A stretch of DNA of 64,000 nucleotides from Kingdonia uniflora (taxonomy: Eukaryota > Streptophyta > Magnoliopsida > Ranunculales > Circaeasteraceae), in NCBI GenBank assembly GCA_014058105.1, contig JACGCM010002776.1, forward strand, positions 1,364,001-1,428,000, read 5' to 3'. Under the pieces are notes generated by a model. It worked only from the letters and a program-made list of their open reading frames with translations. It was not told where the DNA came from and ran no database searches. This document shows positions 57,611 to 64,000 of this stretch, piece by piece. The translations under genes were made by a program, and so were the position numbers. Each line of letters begins with the position of its first letter. The first letter of the stretch is position 1.

Positions 57611-60600
57611 ATGGAGACTTCTCTTGTTAATGTGGTGTCAACCTCTGGTCGATCGGCAGAGTCTGAGAATGTAGTATCTAATAGGGAGGAAGAAGTAGGA
57701 GTTATTAAATTTCTAGATTTCCTTGGAAAATTGGTATCCTATCATTTGGATTCTTATGTGTTTAGAGAGTTTTGTAAAGCCAAAGCTTCTGTAGGGGAAA
57801 GATGGGGTAATTTTGTGAAACATGCTGGTAGGCAGTTTTGAAGTTGTATTGTAGGATCTAGGGAGGAACATTTCTTTTTATTAGCTGATTTGGAGAAGGA
57901 GAAAGTAGATAGGGGTTTGGGCGAATCAATCTCCTTGGAGTATTATGATAGAAACGTCCAAGACGACCTGGAAGAGGGTTTTATTTTATACCTGTCTCAA
58001 TTGGAGTACAGGTTGTGTCTGCCTCTTAACAATCTGGCGAAATGGATTATGAACATCATTATGGTATGTCTTATTCAGTTGAACGGAAATATGTAGGAGG
58101 TAATAAATGTCTGTAAATTTTTGAACAAGTTCTGGGAGAAGGATAAGGTTGAGAGGAGGCTATCTCATGAAGATGTCTTGCAATTTTATGGTGTAACAAA
58201 CTATTCTGCAAGTGAAGGGGCATACTTTTTTGCGAGTGCGACTTGACCTCTTTTCTTTGATCTGAATTTAGTAGGTCGAATGTAGAATGATAATGTAATA
58301 TGGTTGAAGGATGATTGCCTTCAGAGAGATGATGAAGAACCCGTAGAACTTCTGTGTAGAACTATGAAACAAAGTAAGTATAATAATGTATAATGTATAA
58401 TATTAAAATTTTGAAAATGTATGTTGTTTTGTTGGTGATAGTAAGTTTTTTGTTTGACAGGTCCTAAATCGAAGGTGGCGAGAAAGGAGTCACTGTTAGA
58501 TACTGTTGCTCAGGAAGGGATTTAGCTCAAGGCAGTTTTAAAAGAACTTGGCATCAGCAGGAAGAAACGTGCTAGCAGACGGTCTGAGAAAGTTTAAAAG
58601 TCTCAAACAATGAGGCTAATGACGGGTGTTGGTGTCAATAAGAAGAGGGGAGCTGATGGAGAGAAACTAGTAGTTATGCCCCAAGGCCTCGGGAGTGAAT
58701 TTCGCAGATGTGTCGGAGTCTACTGCGTCAAGTAAGCTGGCTTGGGCATTTCCAAAGAAGAGGATGTTAGGGCGTGGCTTAACCTTCTGTACTACAGGAG
58801 TCGCCACCTCCTAAAAATAGGGTATTCCAAAATTGAGGTGAACAACATTATGACGGACACCTTTGTTGAGGAGGAGGAAGATGACGAGGCGAAAGATATT
58901 GTTGTTGGAGTTGTGGATGGGTTAGATAGTGTTTCTCCTCAAATGGTGCCAGACAACTAAGGAGATGACAATGAGCGTCAAGAGGAATGGGACGAGAAGG
59001 TAGAGTAGAATGTTGACTCTATGGTTGTATGAATAGTTTAGAATGTTGTAATCTGATGGAATATTGTTTGTTGGATAGACTTTTATATATTAAGATGTTA
59101 TTGTAAACCTTGTTGTAGGAACTTAAGGAAATGTGCCTCAGAATAAAAGATTTAGAGAATGAGCTCGCTAAGGTGAAAGACGTCTTAGCATCCCTGTTGT
59201 CTTCACAAGAGGAACTACAAGTTAGAAAATAGCAACAAATATTTATCTTGTATGCTTCATTGCTTTAGAGCTACAAAGTAAAATTTTGAGTGTAGAGACA
59301 AACTAGAAGCTTGTTAACAGTTTAGGGGCAATGGCAGTTAATTGTGTACAAAAAAATCAAAGTATTAAAAAAGTTATAATATAGAAAATGTGTACCTTGA
59401 AATTGGGAGTATATGTTATTGTTCATCAAATTGAGATCATACTTCAACCTTAAGTTTAGAAGCAGTTTCACACAGTAGATGCCAAAAAATAGAAATTTCG
59501 TTAGAAATAAGTTGTATGCATTGAGTGAGTGTTCTGAATCGAACTTGATATATTGTATTTGCGATGTGTAGGTCGAATTGAAGTCAGCTCGCTTGAGTGA
59601 AGAAGTAACACGCCAATATAACCAAGAATTTGTGGCAGAGTTTGATAGAATGAGAGAGGCAAATGAAGATAGGGAAGATCAACATGTAAAGGTATATTTC
59701 AAGTTTTTTGAGGCAACTCAAACTGCTGATGACCTCACTCAGAAGATCGAGGAGAAGGATGTTAAAATTAGTAAAGGGCAAAAGGAGCTCGCAGAGATGA
59801 AAGAAAAGGCAGCGAAACTTAAAAGCTAGAATGATGCATTGATGGTAAAGAGTAAGGAGGCCGACATGGCTCGATACCGTATATAGGCATTAGAAAAGTC
59901 AGAGGAAGGGTTATGTCACTTTGTGGCCAGTCTGAAGGACTAAATAATTAGCAAAACGAACGAACATGAGCAGACTCAAGTTGATCTAGTGAGTACCAAA
60001 AGTGAACTGGAGCGATTGAAGAAGAAAATGGTTAAGAAAGATAGTAAGCTGAAGAGAGCTCGAGATGACCTATCTAACTCTGAAGATGCAGTTGAGGAGT
60101 TGAATACAACATTACCCGCTAAAGATATGCAGTTTCGGTTTGTACAAAGGAAATATGATAAGTTGAATGAGAAGGTGGCATAATTGAAGACCGATTTGAC
60201 TTAGGCTAATTCGCACGCCAAAAATGCCAAGGCTGGAGAGCGCTTAAGGAAAAATAAAGGTGACGTCAAGATCTCCCTTGTTCAAGGGGATGTAGTTAGC
60301 GTATCAGCTCGAATAAGAGAGCTGGAGAGAATTATCGGTATCGCACTGGAGGGAATTTTTCAAAGATGGTTATGCCATAGGCATCGCACTCAGAGATGTT
60401 AATGACAGTAAATGCCTATTTTGTTGAGGAAATTAGAAGGCTTGAGTTAGAGAGGAATACCTTGCACGACTGTTTGCCGGGTAGAGGGTGCATCTGTAGA
60501 GCTGAAGTAGATCGAGGAAACTGTATGAACTCTATGGAAATAAAATTAGGTTCTCGACCTACTGAATTGGTAGAGCAAGGCAGGGTCGTTGTGGCTGCTA

Positions 60601-60671
60601 GATCTCAAAAGTTTATGGTTGATCGTCCTCCTATTGTAGGGGAAAGCATGGCTGACCTCCTAACAACATAA
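57611..60671 (+). pseudogene. Antisense gene of gypsy-2 (Transposase_28-like plus coiled coil)
   Basis: Homologue of the gene at 42490-38806. ATG at 57611 (METSLVNVVSTSGRSAES). The first exon has LVSYHLDSYVFREFCKAKAS, then DLEEGFILYLSQLEYRLCLP and HEDVLQFYGVTNY, and ends near 58373 at GTAAGT; the acceptor is near 58459 (TTTGACAG). Further exons begin after acceptor-like TGTAG at about 59118 and 59572 and encode long Lys/Glu-rich coiled coils (for example 59578-59829 and 59989-60183). The C-terminus has YFVEEIRRLELERNTLHD and VGESMADLLTT before TAA. Five or more stops are present. Expressed antisense to pol, its role is unknown. Confidence 0.75.
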
Positions 60672-60689
60672 AAGAATTTTTTGTAGTTG

Positions 60690-61390
60690 TTATATATGTA
60701 ACCTAAAAAACTATACGTTGCAGACATATTGAGAGATAAAAGCTAGTTTTACATTTGTTTTATCTTATGTCTGGTAGAGTTCTTTGATTGAAAACTAGTA
60801 TTGCCTTCATTTTAATCACAGAGTATGAATGTCGCAGCCATATTGAGAGAGACAAAAGCTAGCTTTACCATTGATTTATCTTATGTCTGGTAGAGTTTTT
60901 TGATTAAAAACTGGTATTACCTTTGTTTTAAACGCAAAGTATAATATCGCAGTCATATTAAGAGAGATGAAAGCTAGTTTGACATTTGCTTTATCTTATG
61001 TCTAGTAGAGTTCTTTGATTGAAAATTTGTATTGCCTTTGTTTTAATCGCAGAGTATGAATGTCACAGCCATATTGAGAGAGATAAAAACTAGTTTGACC
61101 TTTGTTTTATCTTATGTCTGGTAGAGTTCTTTGATTGAAAACTAGTATTACCTTTGTTTTAAGCGCAGAGTATAAATGTCGCAGCCATATTGAGAGAGAT
61201 AAAAGCTAGTTTTACCTTTGCTTTATCTTATGTATGGTAGAGTTTTTTGATTAAAAACTAGTATTACATTTATTTTAATCGCAGAATATGTACAAAGTTG
61301 ATTAAAGCTACTACTACCTTTGCTTTAACCGAAATAGAGATCGATTAAAAGTTAGTATTACCTTTGCTTTAATCTATATATTGCTTACGT
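60690..61390 (-). repeat. 115-bp tandem array in gypsy-2
   Basis: The phrase ATTGAGAGAGATAAAAGCTA starts at 60728, 60842, 60958, 61073 and 61189, steps of 114-116 bp, with decayed copies to about 61390. Each unit also contains ATCTTATGTCTGGTAGAG and GCAGAGTATGAATGTCGCAG. It occupies the same place as the 157-bp array of gypsy-1, and parts of the units are related (GATAARACATA … TAATACTAGTTTTCATC type). Confidence 0.9.
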
Positions 61391-61499
61391 AAGTAGAAAG
61401 TTGTGTAAGTTTTCATTTAATAGAATATGATGTACATTGGATGGAGATGAAAATCTCACTTATGGAATGGAAAGAGCAAAAATTTGAAATGGAGTAGTG

Positions 61500-64000
61500 A
61501 AGGACTTAACAGTAGTACCGTTTCAGTCGCCTAGTGTTCCAAAGATTTGAGATATGAACTCCATCTTCGGTCATGAGGTAATATGACCCTAGGCCAGTGA
61601 AACCAGTGATAAGGAATGAACCATTCCAATTTTCTGCTAGTTTCCCGGCATGTGGCTCTTTTCTGTGTTAAGGGATTTCTCTGAGGATGAGATCGTCGAT
61701 TTGGAAAGTACGGCTTCTGACTCGTCTATTGTATGAACTGGCCAGCATATGATGATATCAACCTAGGTTAGCAATAGCGCGTTCCCTAGTCTCATCGATC
61801 CAATTGAGGTTGCAGGCCAATTTAAACTCGTTTTCTTTGTTAGTTATCTCGTGATCTCTGACTAGATGATGGTATTATGTTGGAATGACAGCTTTGGTCC
61901 CATAGGCAAGGAGGAATGGGGTACAGCCGGTTGATTGACGTAGAGTAGTACAGTATGCCCATAAGACATGAGGAAGTTATCGTACCTAGTTTCCTTTTTT
62001 CTGTGAGTGAAGCCTTTTCTTGAGTCCATTCACGATGGTTTGGCTGGTGATTTCGGCTTGGCCATTGCCTTGAGGGTAATAGGGATTAGATGGTGAGTGG
62101 ATGTTATTGTGCTTTTTGAGGAAAGCTATGACTTTTTCTCCAACTAATTATGGTCTATTATCGAAATGAATTAGGTAGGGGCATCCAAACCGAGTAATGA
62201 TGTGTTCCCTAATAAAAGAGATGACCTCTTTTTCTCTGGTTCGACAGAGTGGAACTACTTCTACCCATTTTATAAAATAATATGTAGCTACAAGTAGGTA
62301 TCGGTGGTTACCTGGAAAATTAGGAAATTCACCGACAATAGCGAACGCCCATCTTTTGAATGGATGGCCAGAACACCTTGCTTGCATGTATTTCGAGCGT
62401 AAGAACGTGGATCATTTGTCCATGTCCTTGACATGTATCGCATTTGTGTGAGTACTCCTCTACTTGGTTGTACATGCCTGGCCAAAATACTCTTTGTGTA
62501 ATTGCCCTGTGTGCGAGTGATCGACCCGCGGCATGAGGGCCACAAGTTCCTTTATGTAAATCTCTGAACATCACGTCTGCTTTCTTTCTTGAGAGGCACT
62601 TGGGGTAAGACCCCGTGACTGAACGGCAATATAAAAAACTATTTTGATTTGTGTAGCACTTTGAGTTGTCGATCAGCTGTCAGCGCTCCTTTGGATATGC
62701 TGGAAAGGGTCATTTGCATTCGTTGTCAGTACCAAGGTAGGCAAGGAAGGGCTTTCGCCAATCGTCGTCTTCTCCTTTATCGCCCTCAGTGTTTATCGTG
62801 CATACAGAAATACGATCAATGTTGGGGGTTGATATTATTTCGATCTTGAGATATCGAGCTTCTATTCCTAAGACCCCGGTTAGATAAGCCAATAAATCGG
62901 CACGTCTATTTTCACCTCGAGGAAGATAATCAAGAGTTGCTTGCGCGAACTTGCTCATCCTATCTGCAATAAGGGCTGCGTATTCAATCATCTTGTCATT
63001 TTTTGTATTACTCAGAGTAATGGTGGACGATGATTAGGGAATTTGTGTAAACTGAGAGTTCTGGGATGCCGAGCTCAAGTACGAGGTCGAGTTCATGAAT
63101 GAAAGCTTCGTATTCGGCTATATTGTTGGAGGCTTCAAAATCCAGGTGGATTGATTTCTCAATTCTATCGTTGAAAGGGGCAATCAATACGATTTCAATT
63201 CCTGACCCTGCGGGTCTTGCTGATCTATATATAATAAGTCTCTACCCTTTCCTTGTAATCAACTAAGCTCGTTCGTCAAATACATTGGTGCGTGGATCTT
63301 TTGTAATTTCTTCTGCAAGGTTAGGGTTGTGTTCCTCCCACTTGGGATCTTCTAGTAGAAAATTTATGAAAAAATTGGCAACGGACTGATCCTTTTGGAA
63401 TAATGTTGTTCGAACTTGATATCATGTTCTCCCAAGCTTACTGATCATTGTTGTACTATCCTAAATTTCTCTTTTATGGACCAAAGTGGGTAGTTCATTA
63501 TGACTTTGTCTGAGTAATATTAGAAGTAGTGCTTAAGTTTCTATGAGGTATAAACAAGAGTTAGAAAGAGTCTCTCAATTTCAGAATACCTCGTTTCTGC
63601 TGAAGTAAGGGTTTTACTGATGAAGTAGACTGGCTTCTCAATTTTTTCTTCAAGTCAAATGAGAACCGATCTGATTGAAGTATCTGTAACTGCTAGGTAG
63701 ATGATCAGTTCCACATTATCTATCGGGGTGCTCATTATGGGAGACTTCCCCAAATAGGTTTTGAGATCCTGAAAAGCTGCCTCGCATTCTGATATCCATT
63801 GGATCTCCGTACTTGGCTGAACTTTTCCTCGTTTGGTATAATCGCAGAGTACTAGGAACAGCCAATGACAGCGATTTGAAGATTTTGAAACGAATCGGTT
63901 GATAGCGACAATCTTGCCGGTAAGTTTTTATACGTCTTTCATCATTTTTGGAGATGGTATGTTAAGAAGAGCCTGAATTTGATCTGGATCAGCCTTAATC
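61500..64000 (-). pseudogene. Gypsy-2 pol pseudogene (RT end, RNase H, integrase)
   Basis: RT/RNase H: LTGKIVAINRFVSKSS (63930-63885), ISECEAAFQDLKTYLG (63800-63750), SPIMSTP, then KPVYFISKTLTSAETRYSEI (63640-63580). Second RNase H: RMSKFAQATLDYLPRGENRR (62970-62910) and LGIEARYLKIEIISTPNID. Integrase: LHKGTCGPHAAG and CDTCQGHG (62555-62430), then WAFAIVGEFPNFPGNHRYL (62350-62290), where the first catalytic Asp of the WAL-D block is Ala; HFDNRP keeps the second Asp and GQAEIT the Glu. It ends near 61510. RT begins outside the window. Confidence 0.87.

Larger units (their letters stand above)
54061..64000 (-). mobile_element. Ty3/gypsy element 2, Tat/Retand/Ogre-like, 3' part
   Basis: Read on the minus strand, the window holds RT (partial), RNase H, integrase, a 115-bp tandem array, a gene antisense to pol, a long 3' untranslated region, polypurine tract and the 3' LTR (54684-54061). 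The order is the same as in gypsy-1 and the genes align with it. Gag and the 5' LTR lie beyond the right edge. It is inserted next to ORF1 of the Harbinger unit. Confidence 0.87.

Overview
The window looks like nuclear DNA of a flowering plant, probably a eudicot, from a repeat-rich intergenic region. The evidence is decayed plant transposons of most major types, a plant NLR disease-resistance pseudogene, a plant mobile domain (PMD) pseudogene and a rearranged piece of plastid inverted repeat. I found no intact host gene. Almost every coding trace is broken by stops and frameshifts, many of which fit C-to-T or G-to-A decay.

Layout. 1-7492: unassigned AT-rich DNA, an NLR pseudogene (minus, 2060-4258), a small CACTA-type element (5728-6287) and a CACGTG/TGACGTGG-rich repeat. 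7493-11312: a hAT element with a decayed BED/DUF659 transposase. 11313-31355: a broken Ty1/copia element that is the outer shell of a nest. Inside its reverse transcriptase lies a plastid insert (rpl2, rpl23, trnI, ycf2; 13877-22583), which is itself split by a CACTA element (16347-21029, target duplication GAT). The copia frame then resumes for about 30 bp and is split again by another CACTA element (22616-29829, target duplication TAG), which holds a third (22908-26524, target duplication TCC). The copia 3' LTR is cut off after 65 bp by a Ty3/gypsy element of the Tat/Retand/Ogre type (31356 to about 44510).

This gypsy element has gag-pol, a 157-bp tandem array and an antisense coiled-coil gene. 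Its 3' end is lost near a minus-strand LTR element with ~770-bp LTRs (44522-46984). A 616-bp TRIM-like element follows (47002-47617). Next come two PIF/Harbinger-like units with GAGCATCT termini preceded by TTA: one carries a PMD pseudogene (47830-51010), the other a transposase and a Myb/SANT ORF1 facing each other (51014-54060). A second gypsy element of the same lineage, on the minus strand, enters at 54061 and runs off the right edge.

The parts do not form a working pathway. Their value is a relative insertion history: copia first, then the plastid DNA and CACTA elements inside it, then further insertions inside those. The least explained items are the PMD-carrying unit with PIF-type ends and its small convergent ORF, the tRNA-like cloverleaf near a CACTA terminus, and the paired antisense genes and tandem arrays of the two gypsy elements.
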